From assembly GCF_039542035.1 (NCBI RefSeq), contig NZ_BAABHJ010000002.1, positions 657,246-721,245 on the forward strand: 64,000 nucleotides of DNA, given 5' to 3'. Within the stretch, counting starts at the first letter, position 1; the number at the start of each line of letters is the position of its first letter. Below the pieces are notes generated by a model, which worked only from the letters and a program-made list of their open reading frames with translations, did no database searches and was not told the DNA's origin. This document shows, piece by piece, positions 1 to 7,712 of the stretch. A program made the translations under genes and the position numbers. This stretch comes from Actinoallomurus liliacearum (GTDB taxonomy: Bacteria > Actinomycetota > Actinomycetes > Streptosporangiales > Streptosporangiaceae).

Positions 1-383
1 ACGGTACGCACCCCGAGCCGGGCCGCGGCGCGGGCGGTGTTCTTGATCTCCTCGGCTGCGCGCTGCCGCACGCCTTCCGGCCGCCCGTCGCCCCACACGC
101 GGTCGGGCAGGATGCGCCGGTGGCGCTCGTCGATGATCGAGTCGCACACCGCCTGGCTCGTGAGATGGCAGGAGATCGTCCAGACGCGCAGGCCGTGCCG
201 GTCGAGGGTCTCCCGTAGCCGGGAGATGTACTCGTCGTCGCGAAGTGCCGCTTCGACGTCGAAGTGGTCGCCCCAGCAGGCGATCTCCAGCCCGTCATAC
301 CCCCACTGGGCGGCGAGCCGGCAGACTTCGGCGAACGGCAGATCGGCGAACTGACCGGTGAACAGGGTGATCGGTCGGGGCAT
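1..383 (-). CDS. Sugar phosphate isomerase/epimerase, TIM-barrel family (partial, 3' end beyond window)
   Basis: Only the first 127 codons are inside the window; the gene runs off the left edge. The protein starts MPRPITLFTGQFADLPF and continues with AAQWGYDGLEIACWGDHFD, the N-terminal strand-helix pattern of xylose-isomerase-like TIM-barrel proteins (AP endonuclease 2 fold). The ATG at 381-383 has a good SD (GGAGG, 5 nt upstream). It is the last visible gene of the operon that begins with the sugar-binding lipoprotein at 7478, 19 nt after the first Gfo/Idh stop. Family members isomerise sugars or sugar phosphates, and some catalyse elimination or hydration of 3-keto-sugars. Substrate is not deducible. 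Family call is confident, role is inference. Confidence 0.85.
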   Translation of the reverse strand, partial: MPRPITLFTGQFADLPFAEVCRLAAQWGYDGLEIACWGDHFDVEAALRDDEYISRLRETLDRHGLRVWTISCHLTSQAVCDSIIDERHRRILPDRVWGDGRPEGVRQRAAEEIKNTARAAARLGVRT

Positions 384-402
384 GGCAGCCTCCTGAGGTG
401 CG

Positions 403-1569
403 TCAGCGGGACTCTGTGACGGGGGTGTGAACGCCGGATGCCTCCGCGCTCGCCTTGACGGCCGCGAGGACGCGCTGCACCTGGAGGCCGTCGGCGAACG
501 ACGGCCGCGGACCGGTTCCGGTGGCGACCGCCGTCACGAAGTCCCGGACCTGATGGGTGAAGGTGTGCTCGTAGCCGATGAGGTGGCCGGGAGGCCACCA
601 GGCGTCCATGTACGGGTGGGTGGGCTCGGTCACCAGGACGCGCCGGAACCCGGCGGTGCCGGCGTCCTCGGTACCGTCGTAGAACGCCAGCTCGTTCATC
701 GACTCGACGTCGAAGGCGATGCTTCCGGTGGATCCGTTGACCTCGATCCGCATGGCGTTCTTACGGCCGCCCGCGAAGCGCGTCGCCTCGAACACGCCGA
801 CCACACCGCCACCGAAACGCGCCGTGAACAGCGCCGCGTCGTCCACGGTGACCTCGCCGCGTCCGGCGCCGCCCGTCGCCGACAGCCCGCTCGACCCGGC
901 CGGCAGCGGACGCTCGGCGACGAACGTCGTCAGCAGCGCGCCGACGCTGGTGATGGGCCGGCCGGTGAGGTACTGGGCGAGGTCGATGCTGTGCGCGCCC
1001 AGATCGCCCAGCGCCCCGGAGCCCGCATGCTCCTCGCGCAGCCGCCAGACGAGCGGGAAGTCCGGGTCGACCAGCCAGTCCTGGAGGTACTGGGCGCGCA
1101 CCTGGCGGATGTCGCCGAGTCGCCCGGCGGCGATCAGCCGCCGCGCCAGCGCCAGGGCGGGGACCCGCCGATAGTTGAACCCGACCATCGAGCTCCCGGT
1201 GGCGTTCTCGGCCGCGGCCGCCATCGCCTCCGCTTCGGCCACCGTGTTGGCGAGCGGCTTCTCGCAGAGGACGTGCTTGCCCGCTTCCAGGGCGGCGATG
1301 GCGATCGGGGCGTGACTGTCGCCGGGGGTGCAGATGTCCACGACGTCGATGTCCTCGCGGGCCACGAGCGCCCGCCAGTCGGTCTCGTAGGACGCCCAGC
1401 CGTAGCGCTCCGCCGCGGCGCGCACGCGTTCCTCGGACCTGCCGCAGAGAGCGGTCATCTCGACGGCGGCGGGAAGATCGAAGAAGCGGCCGGCGGTGCG
1501 CCAGGCATGAGAGTGCGCCGCGCCCATGAAGGCGTACCCGACCATGCCGACTCTCAGTGGAGGTTTCAC
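403..1569 (-). CDS. Gfo/Idh/MocA family NAD(P)-dependent oxidoreductase
   Basis: Protein of 388 aa starting V-KPPLRVGMVGYAFMG, with a Rossmann glycine motif near residue 10 and the family signature GKHVLCEKPLANT (EKP lysine) near residue 100. The C-terminal alpha/beta domain contains GALGDLGAHSIDLAQYLTG, whose Asp and His are typical catalytic-site residues. The GTG at 1567-1569 is chosen because AGGGG lies 6 nt upstream and the Rossmann fold starts directly after; in-frame starts further up would add about 60 low-complexity residues. It lies 10 nt downstream of a second Gfo/Idh gene. Such enzymes oxidise sugars, inositols or glycosides at a ring hydroxyl using NAD(P). The paired arrangement with ThuA suggests oxidation of an imported sugar or glycoside; the exact substrate is unknown. 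Confidence 0.88.
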   Translation of the reverse strand: MKPPLRVGMVGYAFMGAAHSHAWRTAGRFFDLPAAVEMTALCGRSEERVRAAAERYGWASYETDWRALVAREDIDVVDICTPGDSHAPIAIAALEAGKHVLCEKPLANTVAEAEAMAAAAENATGSSMVGFNYRRVPALALARRLIAAGRLGDIRQVRAQYLQDWLVDPDFPLVWRLREEHAGSGALGDLGAHSIDLAQYLTGRPITSVGALLTTFVAERPLPAGSSGLSATGGAGRGEVTVDDAALFTARFGGGVVGVFEATRFAGGRKNAMRIEVNGSTGSIAFDVESMNELAFYDGTEDAGTAGFRRVLVTEPTHPYMDAWWPPGHLIGYEHTFTHQVRDFVTAVATGTGPRPSFADGLQVQRVLAAVKASAEASGVHTPVTESR

Positions 1570-1579
1570 GATATTCCCC

Positions 1580-2680
1580 TCACGCCTGTTCGGGACGGGC
1601 ACCTGAGGCGACCGGCGCCGGGCGGGCGCACGTGCTGCCCACCTCGACGGCGGCACCGGCGTCGGCCGATGCGAGGAGCGACTCGATGACGTCGAGGACG
1701 TGGTAGGCGAGTTCGCCGTCGGCCCGGTGGGGGGTGCCCTCGGCGATGGCACGCGCCATGTCGGCGAGGCCGTAGCCGCGGGCCGCGCCGCGGTAGCCGC
1801 CGTTCTCGGGTACGTCGGCCCATTCCGACCGGCCCGCCTCGAAGATCCGCACCGTACCGTCGAAGCCGTTCGGGTCGGGCACCGACAGGCTTCCCCCGGT
1901 GCCGTAGACCTCGATCCGCGGCAGCTGCGCGTCCCAGACGTCGAAGCTCATCATGAGCGTCGACAGGGCGCCGCCGGCGTGCTCGAGGACGCCGGTGACA
2001 TGGGTGGCCACCTGGACGGGAAAGCGGGTGCCCGCGCGGGGTCCGCTGCCGATGACGCGCGTCGCGCGCGGGGTGGCGGACATGCCGACGACCCGCCGGA
2101 CCGGCCCCAGCAGGGTGACCAGCGCCGTGAGGTAGTACGGCCCCATGTCCAGGAGGGGACCGCCGCCCGGCTGGTAGTAGAACTCCGGGGCGGGATGCCA
2201 GCGTTCGTGCCCGGGAGTGACCATGAAGGCGGTCGCCGCGACGGCGCTGCCGATGTCGCCGGCGTCGAGGCTCGCCCGCGCGGTCTGGACGCCGGTGCCG
2301 AGCACCGTGTCGGGCGCACAGCCGACCGCGACGCCCGCCTCGGCCGCGGCCGTGAGGATCGCGCGTGCCTCCTCGGTGGTCGCGGCCAGGGGCTTCTCCC
2401 CGTAGACGTGCTTGCCCGCGGCGATCGCCGCATGGGCGACCTCGGCGTGTGCCCGCGGAATGGTCAGGTTGAGAACGAGATCGACGTCGTCCGCCGCATA
2501 GAGCTCTTCCGGGGTGACCGCCCGGACGTCGGGCATCTGCGCGGCCACGGCCGCGGCACGGTTACCGTCGAGATCGGCGACCGTCGTCAGCGTGACGTTG
2601 GTCAGGCGCGGCAGCGTCTTCAGGTACGCACCGCTGATCTGACCGGCCCCGACCAGCCCCAGTCTCAGCGAGTCGCCCAT
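1580..2680 (-). CDS. Gfo/Idh/MocA family oxidoreductase (second copy)
   Basis: Protein of 366 aa starting MGDSLRLGLVGAGQISGAYL (Rossmann GxGxxG-like motif). The signature GKHVYGEKPLAATTEEA sits near residue 90, and GGGPLLDMGPYYLTALVTLLG near the middle supplies the Asp of the substrate domain. The ATG at 2678-2680 lies inside the end of the upstream ThuA gene (16-nt overlap), which indicates translational coupling. It differs clearly from the neighbouring Gfo/Idh protein and is not a recent duplicate. In ThuA/ThuB systems a Gfo/Idh protein and ThuA together convert disaccharides to 3-keto derivatives, which makes this a candidate ThuB-like partner (inference). Confidence 0.88.
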   Translation of the reverse strand: MGDSLRLGLVGAGQISGAYLKTLPRLTNVTLTTVADLDGNRAAAVAAQMPDVRAVTPEELYAADDVDLVLNLTIPRAHAEVAHAAIAAGKHVYGEKPLAATTEEARAILTAAAEAGVAVGCAPDTVLGTGVQTARASLDAGDIGSAVAATAFMVTPGHERWHPAPEFYYQPGGGPLLDMGPYYLTALVTLLGPVRRVVGMSATPRATRVIGSGPRAGTRFPVQVATHVTGVLEHAGGALSTLMMSFDVWDAQLPRIEVYGTGGSLSVPDPNGFDGTVRIFEAGRSEWADVPENGGYRGAARGYGLADMARAIAEGTPHRADGELAYHVLDVIESLLASADAGAAVEVGSTCARPAPVASGARPEQA

Positions 2681-3333
2681 GTCAGCCCCCTGGTGACCAT
2701 CGCGTGGGTCTGCGGCACCTCGAGATCGGCCGGCGCGTGGCCGAGCGTGGTGACGAACACCCGCCCCGCTCCCCACCGTCTGGTCCAGGCGACCGGCACG
2801 GTGGTGCCCGCCGCGCCGGGCAGGTCCGGGTCGTCGACGAAGTCGGTGACCGCGAGCACGTCGATCGTGGGATCGGTATGGACGTAGTACTGCTCGGTGC
2901 ACACCGTGAAGGCTTCGAGTCCCGCGGTGACGGGGTGCTCCTCCTTCCCCGGAACGGGGCGCACCTCGTATTCGACGAAACCCCGGGGGTGGTGCACGAA
3001 CTGCCCGCCGGTGATGAGCTGGTACGCGGTCGCGTCGCGGAAGGCGTCGATGACGCCCCCGTGCCAGCCGGCGAATCCGGTGCCGGCGCGGACCGCGGCG
3101 GACAGGCCGGCGACCTGCTCGCCGCTGATCGTGCCCATCGTCCAGCACTGGACGATCAGGTCGATGTTCCGCAGCAGGTCGGCGTCGAGATAGCTGTCGA
3201 GGGTCTCCGACGTGGTCACGTCGTATCCCCCTCGCTCGAGTACCTTCGCGTACCGGTCGCTCGCCTCGATGGGGAAGTGGCCGTCCCAGCCGCCTCGTAC
3301 CACGAGCGCCGTCTTGCCGGTGGGTGGGGTCAT
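2665..3333 (-). CDS. ThuA-like domain protein
   Basis: Protein of 222 aa with the ThuA (type 1 glutamine amidotransferase-like) fold. It begins MTPPTGKTALVVRGGWDGHF and contains GTGFAGWHGGVIDAFRDAT and the GGQFVHHPRGF stretch typical of ThuA proteins. ThuA proteins act with a Gfo/Idh dehydrogenase in trehalose/maltitol utilisation in rhizobia and are linked to 3-keto-sugar metabolism; their chemistry is less settled than that of the dehydrogenase. The gene overlaps the upstream SDR by 4 nt (ATGA) and the downstream Gfo/Idh by 16 nt, so it is firmly within the operon. No signal peptide is seen; cytoplasmic action is expected. Confidence 0.85.
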   Translation of the reverse strand: MTPPTGKTALVVRGGWDGHFPIEASDRYAKVLERGGYDVTTSETLDSYLDADLLRNIDLIVQCWTMGTISGEQVAGLSAAVRAGTGFAGWHGGVIDAFRDATAYQLITGGQFVHHPRGFVEYEVRPVPGKEEHPVTAGLEAFTVCTEQYYVHTDPTIDVLAVTDFVDDPDLPGAAGTTVPVAWTRRWGAGRVFVTTLGHAPADLEVPQTHAMVTRGLTWATR

Positions 3334-4187
3334 GTTGTGCCTTTCGTCGTACGCCAGGCGTGGACCGGTGTGAAGCCGAGCAGTTCACGGCTGCGCCGGG
3401 TGGAGAAGGGGACCTCGAAGCCGTCGAGCGGGGCGTCGATCCGCGTGGCCGGGTGGTAGCGCCGCAGCAGTTCGGCGGTCGGCACGAGCGCGGTGGTGTC
3501 CGGAGCGGCGACGTTGATCAGGACATGACCGTGCAACGGGCGGGTCAGCGCCGCGGCCACCGCACCGGCCGCGTCGCGGGTGTCCAGCCAGCCCCAGAGC
3601 GTGGCGGCGTCGGCGCCGGGATCGGCGTGCACCCGCGCGAGGTGATGCCGAAGCCGCTCGCCGGTACCCAGAAAAGGGAAACGCAGGCTCACCACCGTGG
3701 TCCCCCAGCGTCGGCTGACCGTTGCGGCGATGAGCTCTCCCACGTATTTGGACAGGCCGTAGACGTCCTCGCCGACGTACTGATGGGCCTCGGTGACCGG
3801 CACGGACTCCGGCGAGACGGGACGCCGCGCCCAGGCCAGCCCGATCGCGGAGAGACTGGAGACGTTGACGATCCGGCCGATCCCGGAACGGCCTGCCGCG
3901 TCGAGCACGTGGTAGGCCGATTCGACGTTGTTGGTGAAGACGCGGTGTTCCGTGTCGCTCAACGGCGACGGCAGCGCGGCGGCGTGGACCACCGCGTCCA
4001 CTCCGCCGAGTGCCCCCGCCAGGTGCGTCTCGTCCCGCAGATCGCCGACGATCACCTCGTGGGCCTCATCGGCCTGATCCGTCGCCGCCACGCGGTCGTA
4101 CGCGCGGACGCTGTGCCCGTCGGCGACCAGCCGGACCACCACCTCGCGCCCGAGCATTCCGGCGGCACCGGTTACCAAGATCTTCAA
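3330..4187 (-). CDS. NAD(P)-dependent epimerase/dehydratase (extended SDR)
   Basis: Protein of 285 aa with the N-terminal dinucleotide motif TGAAGMLG (residues 6-13), an NVSSLSAIG catalytic-Ser strand and the active-site motif YGLSKYVGE (YxxxK). Length and motifs fit extended SDRs such as sugar-nucleotide epimerases, uronate dehydrogenases and related sugar oxidoreductases. It is 45 nt downstream of the permease gene and overlaps the ThuA gene by 4 nt. In this operon it probably modifies the imported sugar or an oxidised derivative; whether it epimerises, dehydrates or oxidises cannot be decided from sequence. Confidence 0.85.
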   Translation of the reverse strand: MKILVTGAAGMLGREVVVRLVADGHSVRAYDRVAATDQADEAHEVIVGDLRDETHLAGALGGVDAVVHAAALPSPLSDTEHRVFTNNVESAYHVLDAAGRSGIGRIVNVSSLSAIGLAWARRPVSPESVPVTEAHQYVGEDVYGLSKYVGELIAATVSRRWGTTVVSLRFPFLGTGERLRHHLARVHADPGADAATLWGWLDTRDAAGAVAAALTRPLHGHVLINVAAPDTTALVPTAELLRRYHPATRIDAPLDGFEVPFSTRRSRELLGFTPVHAWRTTKGTT

Positions 4188-4232
4188 ATGGACTCTCTCT
4201 CCCCGATTGAGAACCGCCCCGGCACGCGGGAT

Positions 4233-5129
4233 TCACCCCTTCACCGCGCCCTGCAGGCCGTTGACGAAGTACCGCTGGAGCAGGACGAAGAGGATGACGA
4301 CCGGCACCACGATGATCAGTGACGCGGCCATGAGCACGTTCTGCTGCGGAGAAGTGGTCGAATTCAGGCTCTGCAGGGCGATCGGCAAGGTGTAGCTGGA
4401 CGGGTTGTTGAGGGAGACACGGGTCAGGACGTACTCGTTCCAGGTGGGGATCGCGGTCAGCACCGCGATGGTGATCAGCGCCGGCCGGCAGCACGGCAGG
4501 TAGATCGACCAGAACGTGCGCAGTTCCCCCGCGCCGTCGCACCGCGCCGACTCCCTCAATTCCCGCGGCACGCTGCGGAAGCTGTTGGTCAGCAGGAGAA
4601 TCGACAGCGGCGCCGTACCGTTGATGAACGGCAGGATGATCCCGAGGTGGGTGCCGAGCAGGCCGAGCTTGCTCTGCAGAAGGACGACCGGCAGCTGCAC
4701 GGTCACACCGGGCACGAACAACAGCGCGATGAAAAGGCCGTAGAGGGCTCTGCGGCCGGGGAATCGCAGCACGCCGAAGGCATAGCCGGCCAGAGAGTAG
4801 ATCACCAGCACACCGATGGTGGTGAACGCGGTCACCTCCAGGCTGTTGCCGAAGTACCGGAGGAAGTGCAACTCGGTCCAGGTGTGGCCGAGCGTCGACA
4901 ACGTCGGGTGGTGCGGGACCAGGTGGCCGCCGAGGCGGATCTCCTTGCCGTTCTTGAACGCCGCGGAGGCCATCCAGAGGAACGGATACACGCTGACGAC
5001 CGCGTACACCAGCAACAGCAGGTACGTCACCGTCCGAGCGGAGAAGCGCACACCGCGGCGGGCGGACGACGTCCGGGCCGCGTCGGCCGCGGGAGCGGCC
5101 CGGTCGGCGGAGAGGGTGGGGGCGGTCAT
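4233..5129 (-). CDS. Carbohydrate ABC transporter permease (MalG type)
   Basis: Protein of 298 aa with an N-terminal cytoplasmic stretch rich in Ala and Arg and about six predicted membrane segments (first: VTYLLLLVYAVVSVYPFLWM). The EAA loop, ELRESARCDGAGELRTFWSI, is the site that contacts the ATPase. The start is the ATG at 5127-5129, which overlaps the stop of the upstream permease (ATGA). No ATPase gene is visible in the operon; actinobacterial sugar importers of this class commonly share a single MsiK/MalK-type ATPase encoded elsewhere. Confidence 0.93.
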   Translation of the reverse strand: MTAPTLSADRAAPAADAARTSSARRGVRFSARTVTYLLLLVYAVVSVYPFLWMASAAFKNGKEIRLGGHLVPHHPTLSTLGHTWTELHFLRYFGNSLEVTAFTTIGVLVIYSLAGYAFGVLRFPGRRALYGLFIALLFVPGVTVQLPVVLLQSKLGLLGTHLGIILPFINGTAPLSILLLTNSFRSVPRELRESARCDGAGELRTFWSIYLPCCRPALITIAVLTAIPTWNEYVLTRVSLNNPSSYTLPIALQSLNSTTSPQQNVLMAASLIIVVPVVILFVLLQRYFVNGLQGAVKG

Positions 5130-6085
5130 GTGCGCCTCCGTAGTACGCGAACGTTGATCCCCGCCAGCAGCAGGGCCGCGACGAACAGCATCCAGCCCAA
5201 GGCACTGGACAGGCCGAGCGTGGGGCTCAGGTTGGAGAAGAAGGCGAGTTTGTACGTCTCCAGACCGAGCACGTTGGTGTGCCCGCCGGGTCCGCCGAAG
5301 GTCATGACGAGAAAGATCTGGAAGCCCTGCAGCGCGTCGCGCATGTTGAGCATCACCACCGCCGCCGTGATGGGACGCAGCAGCGGCCAGATGATCGCCG
5401 TCGCGGTGCGGAGGTTCCCCGCGCCGTCCGTGCGCGCCGCGTCGATGATCGAACTGTCGATCGACTGCAGGCCGGTCAGGTACAGGAGCATCGCGACCGG
5501 GATCGCCCCCCACGACATCACCACGATCAGGGTGGGCAGGGCCGTCGTCGGGTTCCCGAGGAAGCCCTGGGGCTGCGAAAGGGTGCCCAGCCCCAGGTGC
5601 TTGAGGATGTAGTTGAGCGACCCGTCCGGCTGCAGCACGTACGTCCAGGCGTAGTACACCGCGATGCCGGTCGTGACGTAGGGCAGGAAGAAGACGGTGC
5701 GGAACGCCGATCGCAGGAACGTGATGCGGTTGAGTGCGACCGCCAGCGGGAAACCGACGGCGACCGTCAGCAGCGGCACCGCGATGACCACGACGAGGGT
5801 GTGGACCGCGGCGCTCTGAACCGCCGGGGCATGGGCGGGGTCGCGGTAGAGCAGGTCGAGGTAGTTGCCGAACCCGACCCACGTCCAGTTCGGGGTGAAA
5901 CCGTTCCAGCGGGCGAAGCTGAGTGCCAGGCCGTAGCCGACCGTATAGACGCCCATGAGGGCGAACAGGACCACGGCCGGCAGCACGAACCCATAGCCGG
6001 TGAGGGCTTCCCGCACCCGCCGCCCCCGCAGGAGGGCGGCGGATGAGGTCGGCGGATCCCCACCGGAGATCTCGCGCGGAGTCAC
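5126..6085 (-). CDS. Sugar ABC transporter permease (MalF/UgpA type)
   Basis: Protein of 319 aa, GTG start at 6083-6085, only 4 nt after the stop of the binding-protein gene. It has about six membrane helices and the EAA motif IIDAARTDGAGNLRTATAI for ATPase docking. The N-terminal part (YGFVLPAVVLFALMGVYTVG) is the first helix. It pairs with the MalG-type permease directly downstream, as in CUT1-type importers for oligosaccharides and glycosides. Membrane localisation is certain; substrate is unknown but presumably the compound processed by the downstream oxidoreductases. Confidence 0.93.
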   Translation of the reverse strand: MTPREISGGDPPTSSAALLRGRRVREALTGYGFVLPAVVLFALMGVYTVGYGLALSFARWNGFTPNWTWVGFGNYLDLLYRDPAHAPAVQSAAVHTLVVVIAVPLLTVAVGFPLAVALNRITFLRSAFRTVFFLPYVTTGIAVYYAWTYVLQPDGSLNYILKHLGLGTLSQPQGFLGNPTTALPTLIVVMSWGAIPVAMLLYLTGLQSIDSSIIDAARTDGAGNLRTATAIIWPLLRPITAAVVMLNMRDALQGFQIFLVMTFGGPGGHTNVLGLETYKLAFFSNLSPTLGLSSALGWMLFVAALLLAGINVRVLRRRT

Positions 6086-6089
6086 AGTG

Positions 6090-7478
6090 TCACTTCCACG
6101 TGCTGGCGGCGTACGCGCCCAGTTGGGTGTTGAGCGCGGCCGGACTGAGCTCCTTCAGCGGCGACATCTTGATCAGCAGGTCGCCGGCCTTCTCGATGTC
6201 CCAGGACGAGCTCGAGAAGGTGCTGTCACTCGCGTCATAGGCGTTGTCGCCGGTACCGAACACGGCCTCCAGCGAGCTCAGATCCGATCCGACGAGCCTG
6301 CTCGCGTCGGCTCCCAGGTCCGTGGCGGGCAGGTCGAGCGAGGCCTGCGCGAACGCCCCGGCCTGCTCCTTGTCGGACAGATACCTGACCCACTGCAGCG
6401 CGGCCTTCTGGTTCTTGCTCTGCGCGGAGATCCCCAGGCCGGTCAGCGCGATGGGGGCGAGCTTGAAGTCCTTCACCGCGCTGCCCTGTGCGGCGGGCAG
6501 ACCGAAGGCCATGATGTTGCTGGGATCCATGCCGTTCTGCTTGATCGAGGCCATGGTGAAGGTGCCGCCGATGTCGAAGGCCGACTTGCCCTGGGCGAAG
6601 GCCTGGTCGGCGTCGTCGATCCCGAGCGTCTGGCTGCCGGCCGTCCAGTACGGCGTGATCTGGTCGTACACGGTGAGCGCGCGCTGCCCGTTCGGGCTCC
6701 CCCACGTCTGGGAGCGGTCCTGGCCGAACAGCGCCTGGTACGCGGGCTTGCCCAGATAGGCGTAGGTGAGCGGCTGCAGCGCCCAGTCGAAGGCGGTGGA
6801 GGTGACCTTCAGGCCCATGGTGATTCCGCCGGTGGCCGGGTCCTTGCCGTGGGTCGCCTTGATCCAGGAGATCAGCTCCTCCCAGGTCTTCGGCGGCTTC
6901 GTCGGATCGAGCCCGGCCGCCCGCAGTTTGCTCTTGTTGGCGAAGACGATCCCGAACGTGCCCGCGGTGAACGGGACGTCGAACATCTGGCCCTTCTTGA
7001 CGCCCTTCCAGGGCGACTTCGGCTTCTGCGAAGCCTGATAGACCGAGTCGGTGATGAGACCGGCGTCGGCCGTGCCCTGGAGGTACCGGCCCTTCCAGCC
7101 GGCGTCCACGCTCGGTGCGAGGTCGGTCAGGATTCCGGAGGCGCCGAAGACCCGGTCCTCACCGGCCGCGTGCAATTCGAGCACGTCCGCGAGGCTGTGG
7201 GCGGCCGCCGCGCTCTGCACCTTGCTGGTGTACGTATCGTCCGGCGTGTACGCGGTGATCTTGACCGTGATGCCGGTCTTCGCCTTGAAAGCCGCCGCGA
7301 CGGCCTCCAGCGCCTTGACGTGAGTCTGCTTGAACGTCCACATCGTCAGCGTCTTGCCGCCGCCGGTGCCGCCGCCACCGCCGCCACCGCCGCAGCCGGC
7401 GGTGGCCGCCAGTAGCGCCGTGACCGCCGCGACCGCGTGTACTACTGGTCTTCTGCTCCTGCGCAGCCCTGTGCCCAC
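6090..7478 (-). CDS. Extracellular sugar-binding lipoprotein of ABC importer (solute-binding family 1)
   Basis: Protein of about 462 aa. The GTG at 7476-7478 is preferred because AAGGAGGA ends 3 nt before it and it gives a normal lipoprotein signal: VGTGLRRSRRPVVHAVAAV, then LLAATAGC with the lipidated Cys. The Cys is followed by an eight-glycine run, a flexible tether. The mature domain begins TLTMWTFKQTHVKALEAVAA, typical of MalE/UgpB-like proteins, and includes DVLELHAAGE and GITMGLKVTST segments. An ATG 15 nt earlier has no SD. This is the first gene of the uptake-oxidation operon and determines importer specificity. Confidence 0.92.
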   Translation of the reverse strand: MGTGLRRSRRPVVHAVAAVTALLAATAGCGGGGGGGGTGGGKTLTMWTFKQTHVKALEAVAAAFKAKTGITVKITAYTPDDTYTSKVQSAAAAHSLADVLELHAAGEDRVFGASGILTDLAPSVDAGWKGRYLQGTADAGLITDSVYQASQKPKSPWKGVKKGQMFDVPFTAGTFGIVFANKSKLRAAGLDPTKPPKTWEELISWIKATHGKDPATGGITMGLKVTSTAFDWALQPLTYAYLGKPAYQALFGQDRSQTWGSPNGQRALTVYDQITPYWTAGSQTLGIDDADQAFAQGKSAFDIGGTFTMASIKQNGMDPSNIMAFGLPAAQGSAVKDFKLAPIALTGLGISAQSKNQKAALQWVRYLSDKEQAGAFAQASLDLPATDLGADASRLVGSDLSSLEAVFGTGDNAYDASDSTFSSSSWDIEKAGDLLIKMSPLKELSPAALNTQLGAYAASTWK

Positions 7479-7560
7479 GCGTCCTCCTTGCATCGCTGCC
7501 GTACGAAGGCCGCCCCGAAAGTCCCTCGCTGGCCGGGCCGATCTCGGATTGAGTGCGTTG

Positions 7561-7590
7561 ACCATAGGTGCGCCAGATTTAACATGTCAA
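7561..7590 (-). promoter_or_regulatory. Promoter of the sugar import/oxidation operon
   Basis: On the minus strand a consensus -35 TTGACA (complement of 7585-7590) is followed after 18 bp by TATGGT (complement of 7561-7566). Transcription would start about 75 nt upstream of the binding-protein GTG. The operator palindrome at 7579-7590 covers the -35 element, so repressor binding should block RNA polymerase. Confidence 0.55.
7579..7590. promoter_or_regulatory. Operator palindrome 1 (probable GntR-LacI regulator site)
   Basis: TTAACATGTCAA is a 12-bp palindrome around CATG with one mismatched pair. It shares the core TTAACATG with a second palindrome 64 bp away, on the other side of the divergent promoter region. 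The two sites are the only conspicuous symmetrical elements between the repressor gene and the operon it should control. Confidence 0.6.
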
Positions 7591-7641
7591 TAGTCCAAAG
7601 TTGACGAGCGGATGCCGCACCCGTGGACAATGGATAGAGGT

Positions 7642-7655
7642 TTTAACATGCTAAA
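7642..7655. promoter_or_regulatory. Operator palindrome 2 (probable GntR-LacI regulator site)
   Basis: TTTAACATGCTAAA is a 14-bp palindrome with one mismatched pair, matching operator 1 in its TTAACATG half. It lies 58 nt upstream of the regulator TTG start, downstream of a possible plus-strand promoter (TTGACG at 7601-7606, GACAAT at 7626-7631). This placement fits autoregulation. The 64-bp centre-to-centre spacing, about six helical turns, would allow a loop between the two sites. Confidence 0.6.
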
Positions 7656-7712
7656 GTCGTGCCTAGAGCCGCGCGGGTTCGGTATCGTGGTGCGCCCGGG
7701 CAAGGAGATCGA

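Noticed and set aside
4233..5882. A single 549-residue permease fusion frame
   Set aside because: The N-terminal 251 residues are an out-of-frame shadow of the upstream permease. The true gene begins at the ATG 5127-5129 overlapping the upstream stop.
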